DNA of 64,000 nucleotides from Pseudomonas brassicacearum subsp. brassicacearum (lineage in GTDB: Bacteria > Pseudomonadota > Gammaproteobacteria > Pseudomonadales > Pseudomonadaceae): assembly GCF_008801605.1 (NCBI RefSeq), contig NZ_VZPJ01000017.1, positions 1 to 64,000 on the forward strand, given 5' to 3'. The position numbers and the translations under genes were made by a program. Below the pieces are notes generated by a model. The model had not been told where the DNA came from. It did no database searches and saw only the letters and a program-made list of their open reading frames with translations. Every line of letters begins with the position of its first letter. Position 1 is the stretch's first letter. Positions 47,011-54,741 of the stretch are shown in pieces.

Positions 47011-47985
47011 TTACTGCTGGATCTCCTGCTCGGTAAACAGATCACTGAACAACATGCTCGACAAGTACCGCTCGCCCGAATCCGGCAGGATCACGACGAT
47101 GGTCTTGCCCTGCATCTCCGGTTTTTCCGCCAGGCGCACGGCCACGGCCATCGCCGCGCCACAAGAGATCCCGCAGAGGATGCCCTCCTCCTGCATCAAG
47201 CGCAGGGCCATGGCCTTGGACTCGTCGTCAGAGACCCGCTCGACCAGGTCAACGATCGACAGGTCAAGGTTCTTCGGCACGAACCCGGCGCCGATCCCCT
47301 GGATCTTGTGGGGGCTGGGCTTGATCTCCTGGCCCGCCATCGCCTGGGTAATCACCGGCGAAACCTCGGGTTCGACTGCCACCGACAGGATCGGTTTGCC
47401 ACAGGTGTTCTTGATGTACCGCGAAACGCCGGTGATGGTGCCGCCGGTGCCCACGCCGGCCACCAGCACGTCCACCGCGCCGTCGGTGTCGTTCCAGATT
47501 TCCGGGCCGGTGGTTTTTTCGTGGATCGCCGGGTTCGCCGGGTTATCGAACTGCTGCGGCATGAAGTATTTGGCTGGATCGCTGGCCATGATCTCGGTGG
47601 CTTTGTCGATGGCCCCTTTCATGCCCTTCGCCGGCTCGGTGAGCACCAGTTCCGCTCCCAGGGCCTTGAGCACCTTGCGTCGCTCAATGCTCATGGAGGC
47701 GGGCATGGTCAGCATCAGCTTGTAGCCACGGGCGGCGGCGACGAACGCCAGGCCGATCCCGGTGTTGCCAGAAGTTGGTTCGACGATGGTCATGCCCGGC
47801 TTGAGTTTGCCCGAGCTTTCAGCGTCCCAGATCATGTTCGCGCCGATCCGGCACTTGACCGAATACCCTGGGTTACGCCCCTCGATCTTGGCCAGGATGG
47901 TCACACCGCGCGGGGCAATGCGGTTGATCTGCACCAGCGGCGTATTACCGATGGAATGGGCGTTGTCAGCGAATATACGGCTCAT
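47011..47985 (-). CDS. cysK: Cysteine synthase A (O-acetylserine sulfhydrylase)
   Basis: The 324-residue PLP enzyme makes cysteine from O-acetylserine and sulfide. The PLP Lys is in GRNPGYSVKCRIGANMIW, the phosphate/substrate loop is EPTSGNTGIGLAF, and GVGTGGTITG binds the PLP phosphate. It begins MSRIFADNAHSIGNTPLVQI, the CysK start. AAGGA lies seven bases upstream of ATG 47985. The open frame runs on far upstream but is not coding. It is divergent from the DUF748 gene, with cysK and DUF748 adjacent in P. aeruginosa too (memory of PA2708-PA2709). Confidence 0.95.
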   Translation of the reverse strand: MSRIFADNAHSIGNTPLVQINRIAPRGVTILAKIEGRNPGYSVKCRIGANMIWDAESSGKLKPGMTIVEPTSGNTGIGLAFVAAARGYKLMLTMPASMSIERRKVLKALGAELVLTEPAKGMKGAIDKATEIMASDPAKYFMPQQFDNPANPAIHEKTTGPEIWNDTDGAVDVLVAGVGTGGTITGVSRYIKNTCGKPILSVAVEPEVSPVITQAMAGQEIKPSPHKIQGIGAGFVPKNLDLSIVDLVERVSDDESKAMALRLMQEEGILCGISCGAAMAVAVRLAEKPEMQGKTIVVILPDSGERYLSSMLFSDLFTEQEIQQ

Positions 47986-48132
47986 GGCTGGGTCCTTGAT
48001 GCAGCGGGAATGTAAGCCTTTAAAGGTATGCCTGTTGCCCATGGGCGTCCAGTTGCACCGAACGTTCCCGTTGTTGCAGCAGTCAATGGCATTAGAAGGC
48101 GCTCCCTCAACAAACGCTGGAGACTGACTGAC

Positions 48133-49209
48133 ATGAAGCGTCGATACCGTTGGCCATTGTGGGTTTTCGCCGCCATCGCCGCGGTGCTGGTGGCCCTGCA
48201 TTTCACCTTGCCTTATCTGGTACGCGACTACCTGAACGACAAACTGGCCGACATGGGCGATTATCGCGGCCGGATCACCGACGTGGACCTGGCCCTGTGG
48301 CGCGGTGCCTACCGGATCAATGGCCTGGAAATCGTCAAGGTCGACGGCAAGGTCCCGGTGCCGTTCGTCAGCGCACCGCGGGTGGACCTGTCTGTGAGCT
48401 GGCACTCGCTGTGGTACGACCATGCGGTGGTCGCCGAGGTTGAATTCGCCCGCGCCGAAGTGAACTTCGTCGACGGCGGCGCCAACCGCCAGAACTCCCA
48501 GACCGGCCAGGGCACCAACTGGCGCGAACAATTGAGCAAATTGCTGCCCATTACCCTCAACGAAGTGCGCATCCGGGATGGCAAGGTCACCTTTCGCAAT
48601 TTCAACTCCAAGCCGCCGGTCAACCTGCGGGCCACCGAGGTCAACGCCAGCTTCTACAACCTGACCAACGTGGTCGACACCAAAGGCAAGCGCGACGCCC
48701 GTTTCGAGGGCAAGGCCCTGGTGGCCGAACACGCGCCATTGGAAATGCAGGCCACCTTCGACCCCTTGAGCAACTTCGAGGAGTTCGATTTCCGCCTGCG
48801 TGCCAGGAACATCGAACTCAAGCGCCTGAACGACTTCGCCGGGGCTTATGGCAAGTTCGATTTCAATGCCGGCCACGGCGACCTGGTGATCGAGGCGCAA
48901 GCCGACAACGGCAAGCTCAGCGGCTACATCAAGCCACTGCTGCGCGATGTCGATGTGTTCGACTGGCAGCAGGACGTGGAAAACCAGAACAAGAACATCT
49001 TCCGCTCGGTCTGGGAAGCCTTGGTCGGCACGGGCGAAACGGCCCTCAAGAACCAGCGCAAGAACCAGTTCGCCACCCGGGTGGAACTCAGCGGCAATGT
49101 TCACCAGCAGGACATCAGCGCCTTCGAAGCCTTCCTGCAGATCCTGCGCAATGGTTTCGTCGAGGCCTTCAATGCCCGTTATGAACAACCGCCGCCGTCG
49201 ACCGACTAG
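48133..49209 (+). CDS. DUF748 (AsmA-like) membrane-anchored protein
   Basis: The 358-residue protein has one N-terminal membrane helix (RWPLWVFAAIAAVLVALHFT) and a periplasmic beta-rich domain of the DUF748/AsmA type, which contains LPITLNEVRIRDGKVTFRNF and TRVELSGNVHQQDISAFEA. AsmA-like proteins take part in lipid transport between membranes; a like role here is inference. ATG 48133 follows GGAGA. It ends in a four-base convergent overlap with the HTH gene. Confidence 0.85.
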   Translation: MKRRYRWPLWVFAAIAAVLVALHFTLPYLVRDYLNDKLADMGDYRGRITDVDLALWRGAYRINGLEIVKVDGKVPVPFVSAPRVDLSVSWHSLWYDHAVVAEVEFARAEVNFVDGGANRQNSQTGQGTNWREQLSKLLPITLNEVRIRDGKVTFRNFNSKPPVNLRATEVNASFYNLTNVVDTKGKRDARFEGKALVAEHAPLEMQATFDPLSNFEEFDFRLRARNIELKRLNDFAGAYGKFDFNAGHGDLVIEAQADNGKLSGYIKPLLRDVDVFDWQQDVENQNKNIFRSVWEALVGTGETALKNQRKNQFATRVELSGNVHQQDISAFEAFLQILRNGFVEAFNARYEQPPPSTD

Positions 49210-49706
49210 GGCTTGCGCGTGACGGTGTAGCGGCCGGGCGCTTCTGCTGCCGCTATTCCCGCTCCATGCTGCAATGAGTCCCAGCCCAGGCATGCCAAGG
49301 CCAGCGAACGCGGCACAGCCTCGCGACCGCTGCTGTAGCGAGTGATGCTGCGAGCGCTGACCCCAAGCGCTTCGGCGGCCTTGTTCAAAGACAAGCCGGT
49401 GCGGGCGCGCCAATTGATGAAAATGCGGGTATTTTCATCCACGGCGTTCTGCGCCAGTGCATCCAGATAAAGGGTATCGGCACCGATCTGGATATCCGGT
49501 TCGGGCCATTCCACGCTCCAGCCATCGTCCCCCAGACTCGCGCCTCCAAACGCGCCCTCTTCAAGCAAAGGCTGCAAGCCCGGATAACGTTGCACATCGG
49601 CGCTCATGTCCAGTGTCAGCCGCTGCCCATCAATGAACGTCAATTCGAGACTGAACGGTAATAAGACCTGCACAGCCGACAGCCGCGGCCGTTTCATGGG
49701 TAGCAT
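49206..49706 (-). CDS. DUF2442 plus helix-turn-helix protein (antitoxin-like regulator)
   Basis: The 166-residue protein has an N-terminal DUF2442 domain (VQVLLPFSLELTFIDGQRLT to about 90) and a C-terminal Xre-like HTH (ARTGLSLNKAAEALGVSARS, about 108-150). DUF4160/DUF2442 pairs are widespread and look like toxin-antitoxin modules. Here the upstream partner is broken (49694-49980), so this protein may be orphaned. ATG 49706 has GGAGG ten bases upstream and overlaps the end of the remnant frame. It likely binds the palindrome at 49945-49969, which is inference. Confidence 0.75.
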   Translation of the reverse strand: MLPMKRPRLSAVQVLLPFSLELTFIDGQRLTLDMSADVQRYPGLQPLLEEGAFGGASLGDDGWSVEWPEPDIQIGADTLYLDALAQNAVDENTRIFINWRARTGLSLNKAAEALGVSARSITRYSSGREAVPRSLALACLGWDSLQHGAGIAAAEAPGRYTVTRKP

Positions 49707-49815
49707 CGTTGCCAATCCTCCAGCAGTTGCGCTTGATGGGCGCTGACCCAGTCCAGCGCTTCCTTGATGATCAATGGCAGCACCCGGCCCGTCATCACTT
49801 CGAATGTGGTACCCC

Positions 49816-49907
49816 TGTGGCGAGGGAGCTTGCTCCCGCTGGGCTGAAGCGGCCCCAAAAGTCTGCGAGCGCTGCGCACTCGAGCGGGAGCAAGCTCCCT
49901 CGCCACA
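49816..49907. repeat. BIME of the GGCGAGGGAGC family inside the DUF4160-like remnant
   Basis: TGTGGCGAGGGAGCTTGCTC and GAGCAAGCTCCCTCGCCACA are mirror copies with a 50-base middle. It is the only full BIME of this family in the window and separates two halves of a coding remnant. Confidence 0.85.
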
Positions 49908-49944
49908 AGAGCGGCTGACCGTAAGTAAAAACATGAACCCGGAA

Positions 49945-49969
49945 GCGTATCGCCAAATTGGCGATACGC
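49945..49969. promoter_or_regulatory. Perfect 25-base palindrome, possible operator
   Basis: Arms GCGTATCGCCAA and TTGGCGATACGC are exact complements around a single central A. It lies upstream of the DUF2442-HTH gene and its broken partner, where an autoregulatory operator would be expected. Confidence 0.5.
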
Positions 49970-50135
49970 AATACTGGCAAGGCGCCGAAACCGAGTCAAC
50001 ATGTGACGCCCCATTCAGAGACTGAATACAGCGTCTGCGTTCACAGTCGGCGGGGCGCCGCGTTATAGTCGGGCACGATATTTATTTCGCGCGCCCCGCC
50101 TCGCCGGGCCGGCGACACCGTTCGAGGAATTGCAG

Positions 50136-50981
50136 ATGAAGTTCGAAGGCACCAGCGCCTACGTGGCCACCGATGACCTGAAACTGGCCGTGAACGCCGC
50201 CATCACCCTGGAGCGACCATTGCTGGTCAAGGGCGAACCGGGCACCGGCAAGACCATGCTGGCCGAACAACTGGCCGAGTCCTTTGGCGCGCGCCTGATT
50301 ACCTGGCACATCAAGTCCACCACCAAGGCCCACCAGGGCCTCTACGAGTACGACGCGGTCAGCCGTCTGCGGGACTCGCAGCTGGGCGTGGACAAGGTCC
50401 ACGACGTGCGCAACTACCTGAAGAAGGGCAAGCTCTGGGAAGCGTTCGAGTCCGAGGAGCGGGTGATCCTGCTGATCGACGAAATCGACAAGGCCGACAT
50501 CGAGTTCCCCAACGACCTGCTGCAGGAACTCGACAAGATGGAGTTCTACGTCTACGAGACCGACGAAACCATCAAGGCCAAGCAACGGCCGATCATCATC
50601 ATTACCTCCAACAACGAAAAGGAACTGCCGGACGCGTTTCTGCGCCGCTGCTTCTTCCACTACATCGCCTTCCCCGACCGCGTCACCCTGCAGAAAATTG
50701 TCGACGTGCATTACCCGGACATCAAGAAGGACCTGGTCAGCGAAGCGCTGGACGTGTTCTTCGACGTGCGCAAGGTGCCGGGCCTGAAGAAAAAGCCTTC
50801 CACTTCCGAACTGGTGGACTGGCTCAAGCTGCTGATGGCCGACAACATCGGCGAAGCGGTGCTGCGCGAACGTGATCCGACCAAGGCCATCCCGCCGCTG
50901 GCCGGCGCCCTGGTCAAGAACGAACAGGACGTGCAATTGCTCGAGCGCCTGGCGTTCATGAGCCGTCGCGGCACTCGCTGA
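50136..50981 (+). CDS. MoxR-type AAA+ ATPase
   Basis: The 281-residue cytoplasmic AAA+ protein has Walker A GEPGTGKTMLA (about 34-44), Walker B VILLIDEIDKAD, sensor 1 IIITSNNEKELPD and an Arg finger region AFLRRCFFHYI. MoxR ATPases act with VWA-domain proteins as chaperones that insert metal or assemble complexes; the VWA partner follows 34 bases downstream. ATG 50136 with an AGGA site is preferred over a TTG two codons earlier. The client protein is unknown. Confidence 0.92.
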   Translation: MKFEGTSAYVATDDLKLAVNAAITLERPLLVKGEPGTGKTMLAEQLAESFGARLITWHIKSTTKAHQGLYEYDAVSRLRDSQLGVDKVHDVRNYLKKGKLWEAFESEERVILLIDEIDKADIEFPNDLLQELDKMEFYVYETDETIKAKQRPIIIITSNNEKELPDAFLRRCFFHYIAFPDRVTLQKIVDVHYPDIKKDLVSEALDVFFDVRKVPGLKKKPSTSELVDWLKLLMADNIGEAVLRERDPTKAIPPLAGALVKNEQDVQLLERLAFMSRRGTR

Positions 50982-51015
50982 TCCTCTTCGTCTAACAAGA
51001 GCGAGGGCGATTGCC

Positions 51016-52194
51016 ATGCTGCTTAACCTGTTCAATGAGATGCGCGCCGCCAAGGTGCCCGTGTCGGTGCGCGAACTGCTGGACCTGATCAACGCGCTGA
51101 AACAGCGGGTGATCTTCGCCGACATGGACGAGTTCTATTACCTGTCCCGGGCGATCCTGGTGAAGGACGAACGGCATTTCGACAAGTTCGACCGGGCGTT
51201 CGCCGCCTACTTCAACGGCCTGGAGAAACTCGACGATCACCTCCAGGCGCTGATTCCAGAGGACTGGCTGCGCAAGGAATTCGAGCGTTCGCTGACCGAC
51301 GAAGAGCGGGCACAGATCCAGTCCCTCGGTGGCTTGGACAAGCTGATCGAAGAGTTCAAGAAGCGCCTGGAAGAGCAGAAGGAACGCCATGCCGGCGGCA
51401 ACAAGTGGATCGGCACCGGCGGGACCAGCCCGTTCGGCTCCGGCGGCTTCAACCCCGAAGGTATCCGGGTCGGCGACGCCGGCAAGCGCCAGGGCAAGGC
51501 CGTGAAGGTCTGGGACCAGCGCGAGTACAAGAACCTCGACGACCAGGTGGAATTGGGCACCCGCAACATCAAGATCGCCCTGCGCCGCCTGCGCAAGTTC
51601 GCTCGCCAGGGTGCGGCCGAAGAGCTGGACATCGACGGCACCATCGACCACACCGCCCGCGATGCCGGTCTTCTGAACATCCAGATGCGCCCGGAACGAC
51701 GCAACACCGTCAAGTTGTTGCTGCTGTTCGACATCGGTGGCTCGATGGATGCCCACGTGAAGATCTGCGAAGAACTGTTCTCGGCCTGCAAGACCGAGTT
51801 CAAGCACCTGGAGTATTTCTACTTCCACAACTTCGTCTACGAATCGGTGTGGAAGAACAACCTGCGCCGCACCTCGGAGCGCACCTCGACCCAGGACTTG
51901 CTGCACAAGTACGGCGCCGACTACAAAGTGATCTTCATCGGCGATGCCGCCATGGCGCCTTATGAAATCACCCAGGCCGGCGGTAGCGTCGAACACTGGA
52001 ACGAAGAAGCCGGTTATGTGTGGATGCAGCGCTTCATGGAGAAGTACAAGAAGCTCATCTGGATCAATCCGTACCCCAAGGACACCTGGGGCTATACCGC
52101 CTCGACCAACATCGTGCGCGAGTTGGTCGAGGACCGGATGTACCCGCTGACCTTGCGGGGGTTGGAGGAAGGAATGCGGTTTCTTTCCAAGTGA
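51016..52194 (+). CDS. VWA-domain (CoxE-like) protein, partner of the MoxR ATPase
   Basis: The 392-residue protein begins MLLNLFNEMRAAKVPVSVRE and has a charged linker (about 95-210) then a VWA domain (about 225-392) with the metal-site sequence LLLFDIGGSMDAHV. The usual MIDAS is DXSXS; here the third position is Gly (DIGGS), as in other members of this sub-family. The gene is co-transcribed with the MoxR gene at 50136. The pair should act together as a cytoplasmic chaperone for an unknown client. It is followed by a BIME. Confidence 0.9.
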   Translation: MLLNLFNEMRAAKVPVSVRELLDLINALKQRVIFADMDEFYYLSRAILVKDERHFDKFDRAFAAYFNGLEKLDDHLQALIPEDWLRKEFERSLTDEERAQIQSLGGLDKLIEEFKKRLEEQKERHAGGNKWIGTGGTSPFGSGGFNPEGIRVGDAGKRQGKAVKVWDQREYKNLDDQVELGTRNIKIALRRLRKFARQGAAEELDIDGTIDHTARDAGLLNIQMRPERRNTVKLLLLFDIGGSMDAHVKICEELFSACKTEFKHLEYFYFHNFVYESVWKNNLRRTSERTSTQDLLHKYGADYKVIFIGDAAMAPYEITQAGGSVEHWNEEAGYVWMQRFMEKYKKLIWINPYPKDTWGYTASTNIVRELVEDRMYPLTLRGLEEGMRFLSK

Positions 52195-52215
52195 TCTTTG
52201 GTGCCCTTTAGGGCC

Positions 52216-52293
52216 TCATCGCGAGCAAGCTCGCTCCCACAGGGATCTTGTGTATGACGAAGATCCAGTGTGGGAGCGAGCCTGCTCGCGATG
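52216..52293. repeat. BIME: inverted pair of REPs, GTGGGAGCGAGC family
   Basis: CATCGCGAGCAAGCTCGCTC at left and GAGCGAGCCTGCTCGCGATG at right, between the convergent VWA and pxpC genes. Confidence 0.85.
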
Positions 52294-52296
52294 CTT

Positions 52297-53217
52297 TTAG
52301 CAGTCGAGAAAAACGTGCAGGCACTCCACCTGCAGCCGATGCGCCACCTCCTGCACCACCGGCCGCAACCGCACCTGCGCCCCCGGCAGGCATTGCGCCA
52401 GCCGGGCCAGGGCCAACGGAGTCAAGGCGCCCAGGCGTGGATAACCACCAATGGTTTGCCGGTCGTTGAGCAGCACAATCGGCTGGCCATCCGGCGGCAC
52501 CTGCACGGCACCGAGCGGGATGCCCTCGGAAATCATCGCCGACCCCTGATACTCCAACGCCGTGCCCAGCAAGCGCATGCCCATGCGGTCGGCGCGACTG
52601 TCCAGCGTCCATGGGGTGTTGAACGCGTCGAACAGACTCTGCCCGCTGAACGCACCGTTCTGTGCTCCCAGGATCAAGTCCAGCGGCTGCGCTTGCTGGA
52701 AGTCCGGAATCCGTGTGTGCGGCATGGGCCGAGGCGTCACCGCGCCTGAATAGCTCAGGTGCTCGCCGCGACTCAGCGCCCGCCCTCGCCCATCCAGGCC
52801 ACCGAGCTCCTCACGCACCACCGTCGCCCGACTGCCCAGCACCGCAGGCGCATTGAAACCGCCCGGAGCTGCCAGGTAGGCCCGGGCACCGAGCACGGGC
52901 TGGGTGAGCGCCAGCACCTGACCTTTGCGCAAGCTGAAGAAGCGCCACGACGCCACCCCCTGGCCGTCTATCCGTGCGCCCAGGTCCGCCCCGGCCAGCG
53001 CCAGCACGCAATCCTCTTCGGCCATCACGGTGAAACCGCCGAGGGTAATCTCCACCACCGCGGCCCCCAGGGCATTGCCGAGCATCCAGTTGGCCCAGGC
53101 CATCGACAACCAGTCCGCCGCGCCACCCTGGGTCACGCCCAGATGCCTCACGCCGAAACGGCCGGCGTCCTGCAACAGGCACAGCGGGGTGCTGGCCTCG
53201 ATCAACAACCGGCTCAT
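52297..53217 (-). CDS. pxpC: 5-oxoprolinase subunit C (biotin-dependent carboxyltransferase-like)
   Basis: The 306-residue protein matches the KipA/PxpC family, with CLLQDAGRFGVRHLGVTQGG, MAWANWMLGN, LPGAQVRLRPV and GIPLGAVQVPPDGQPIVLLN. With PxpA and PxpB it hydrolyses 5-oxoproline (pyroglutamate) to glutamate using ATP. Its ATG overlaps the pxpB stop by four bases. It is last in the MFS-pxpA-pxpB-pxpC operon. Confidence 0.92.
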   Translation of the reverse strand: MSRLLIEASTPLCLLQDAGRFGVRHLGVTQGGAADWLSMAWANWMLGNALGAAVVEITLGGFTVMAEEDCVLALAGADLGARIDGQGVASWRFFSLRKGQVLALTQPVLGARAYLAAPGGFNAPAVLGSRATVVREELGGLDGRGRALSRGEHLSYSGAVTPRPMPHTRIPDFQQAQPLDLILGAQNGAFSGQSLFDAFNTPWTLDSRADRMGMRLLGTALEYQGSAMISEGIPLGAVQVPPDGQPIVLLNDRQTIGGYPRLGALTPLALARLAQCLPGAQVRLRPVVQEVAHRLQVECLHVFLDC

Positions 53218-53918
53218 GCCTGGGCCTCCAACGGTGTATCGTCGCCACCCAGCGCGATGAATTCGGCATGGTCCACGGGAGCAAAACGCACCGTGTCTCC
53301 CGGCTGCATCAGGCTGTAGCCATCGCGCTCGCGATCAAACAGTTTGGTCGGGGTGCGACCGATCAGGTTCCACCCACCGGGCGATACCACCGGATACGCC
53401 GCGGTCTGGCGCTCGGCGATACCAACGCTGCCCGCTGCCACGCGCTTGCGCGGCGTGTCGAGGCGCGGTGCGGCCAGTTCCTCGTCCACCAGCCCCATGA
53501 AGGCAAAGCCGGGAGCGAAGCCCAGGGCAAACACCTGGTACTCGCGTTCGCTGTGGCGGCGGATCACCTGGGCGACCGTCAACCCGCTGCGGCTCGCCAG
53601 CAGCTCCAGCTCCGGCCCGACACGGAGGTCGTACCACACCGGCAGCACGTGACATTGGCCGGCGGACCGGGCATCCGGTGAAAGGTTATTCAACGCCTCG
53701 TCGATCAATTCACGAGCCTGCACCGGGTTCAGGGCGAGCAAATCGTAGTGCACCATCAACGTGGTATAGGACGGCACCAGGTCAATCAGATGCTCGGCAA
53801 ACACCGCTCGCAGACGCTCGCTGGCGGCGAGCATCCAGGGCATGTTGGCCTCGGCGATCTCATCGAACAGGCGCACCATCAAGCAGTCCACTGCCACCAC
53901 TTCCAAGCGTGGTCTCAT
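53214..53918 (-). CDS. pxpB: 5-oxoprolinase subunit B
   Basis: The 234-residue protein is of the KipI/PxpB family: LVPSYTTLMVHYDLLALNP, VFALGFAPGFAFMGLVDEEL, TPRKRVAAGSVGIAERQTAA and SPGGWNLIGRTP are its conserved blocks. It works with PxpA and PxpC on 5-oxoproline. ATG 53918 overlaps the pxpA stop (ATGA), and its own stop overlaps the pxpC start in the same way. Confidence 0.93.
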   Translation of the reverse strand: MRPRLEVVAVDCLMVRLFDEIAEANMPWMLAASERLRAVFAEHLIDLVPSYTTLMVHYDLLALNPVQARELIDEALNNLSPDARSAGQCHVLPVWYDLRVGPELELLASRSGLTVAQVIRRHSEREYQVFALGFAPGFAFMGLVDEELAAPRLDTPRKRVAAGSVGIAERQTAAYPVVSPGGWNLIGRTPTKLFDRERDGYSLMQPGDTVRFAPVDHAEFIALGGDDTPLEAQA

Positions 53919-54667
53919 GGCGCACTCTGCCGGTCCAGGGCTTCGCGGATGCGTTGCACGGCCGCCACGGAGCTGGCGTTGTCGCCGTGTACGCACAAGG
54001 TGTTGGCCATAAGGTTCAAGGCGCTGCCGTCACTGGCGGTCAACGCATCGCCGCGGGCGATGGTCAGGGCCTGCCCGATAATCACCTCGGGATCGTGGTG
54101 CACCGCACCCGGCGCTTGCCGCGAAACCAGGCGACCGGCACTGTCATAGGCGCGGTCGGCAAAGGCTTCGAACCACAAGGTCAGGCCGTACTCGTCGCCC
54201 AGGGCCTGGGCGGCGCTGTTGTCCCGGGTCGCCATGAGCATCAGCGGCAGTTGCCGATCATAGGCCGCGACGGCCTGGATCACCGCGCGCAGTTGCGCCG
54301 GATTGGACATCATGTCGTTGTACATCGCGCCGTGGGGCTTGACGTAACTGACCCGCCCGCCTTGCGCCCGGCAGATGCCGTCGAGGGCGCCGATCTGGTA
54401 GTGCAGCAAGTCCTGCAATTCCTGGGCACCGTAGGCCATGGAACGCCGGCCGAAGCCAGCCAGGTCCTGATAAGCCGGGTGCGCGCCGATTCGTACACCG
54501 TGGCTCAGGGCCAGGCTGACGGTCTTGCGCATGATGCTCGGGTCGCCGGCATGAAAGCCGCAGGCGATGTTGGCGCAATCGATGAAGGGCATCACCTCGG
54601 CGTCCAGACCCATGGTCCAGCTGCCGAAGCTTTCGCCAATGTCGCAGTTCAATAGCAGGCGGCTCAC
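53915..54667 (-). CDS. pxpA: 5-oxoprolinase subunit A (LamB/YcsF family)
   Basis: The 250-residue protein begins with the family hallmark LLLNCDIGESFGSWTMG, followed by IDCANIACGFHAGDPSIM, RIGAHPAYQDLAGFGRR and SYVKPHGAMYNDM. It is the catalytic TIM-barrel-like subunit of prokaryotic 5-oxoprolinase. The start is GTG at 54667 with AGGAG eight bases upstream; a frame continues further upstream but overlaps nothing useful. It lies 74 bases after the MFS gene. Confidence 0.93.
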   Translation of the reverse strand: MSRLLLNCDIGESFGSWTMGLDAEVMPFIDCANIACGFHAGDPSIMRKTVSLALSHGVRIGAHPAYQDLAGFGRRSMAYGAQELQDLLHYQIGALDGICRAQGGRVSYVKPHGAMYNDMMSNPAQLRAVIQAVAAYDRQLPLMLMATRDNSAAQALGDEYGLTLWFEAFADRAYDSAGRLVSRQAPGAVHHDPEVIIGQALTIARGDALTASDGSALNLMANTLCVHGDNASSVAAVQRIREALDRQSAP

Positions 54668-54741
54668 GGTGAACGCTCCTGTAGGTTCTTTCTTTTGATC
54701 ATGGGGCCAAGCCATGAAGCCCAGGCCCCACAAGTTATCAG

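Larger units (their letters stand above)
49694..49980 (-). pseudogene. DUF4160-like gene broken by a REP pair
   Basis: Reading minus, a frame from about 49980 encodes PVLRIANLAIRF then RVHVFTYGQP, like the start and HVHVF motif of DUF4160 proteins with about eight residues missing. A REP pair follows (49907-49816). After it, in another frame, comes TTFEVMTGRVLPLIIKEALD continuing to DWQRCYP, like a DUF4160 C-terminus, whose TGA overlaps the next gene in the usual paired arrangement. There is no single frame, so the gene is dead. Family assignment is from memory of the motif pattern. Confidence 0.55.

Noticed and set aside
47986..49413. N-terminal extension of cysK to give an 800-codon frame
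   Set aside because: The extension is antisense to the DUF748 gene, and cysK has a proper start and ribosome site at 47985.
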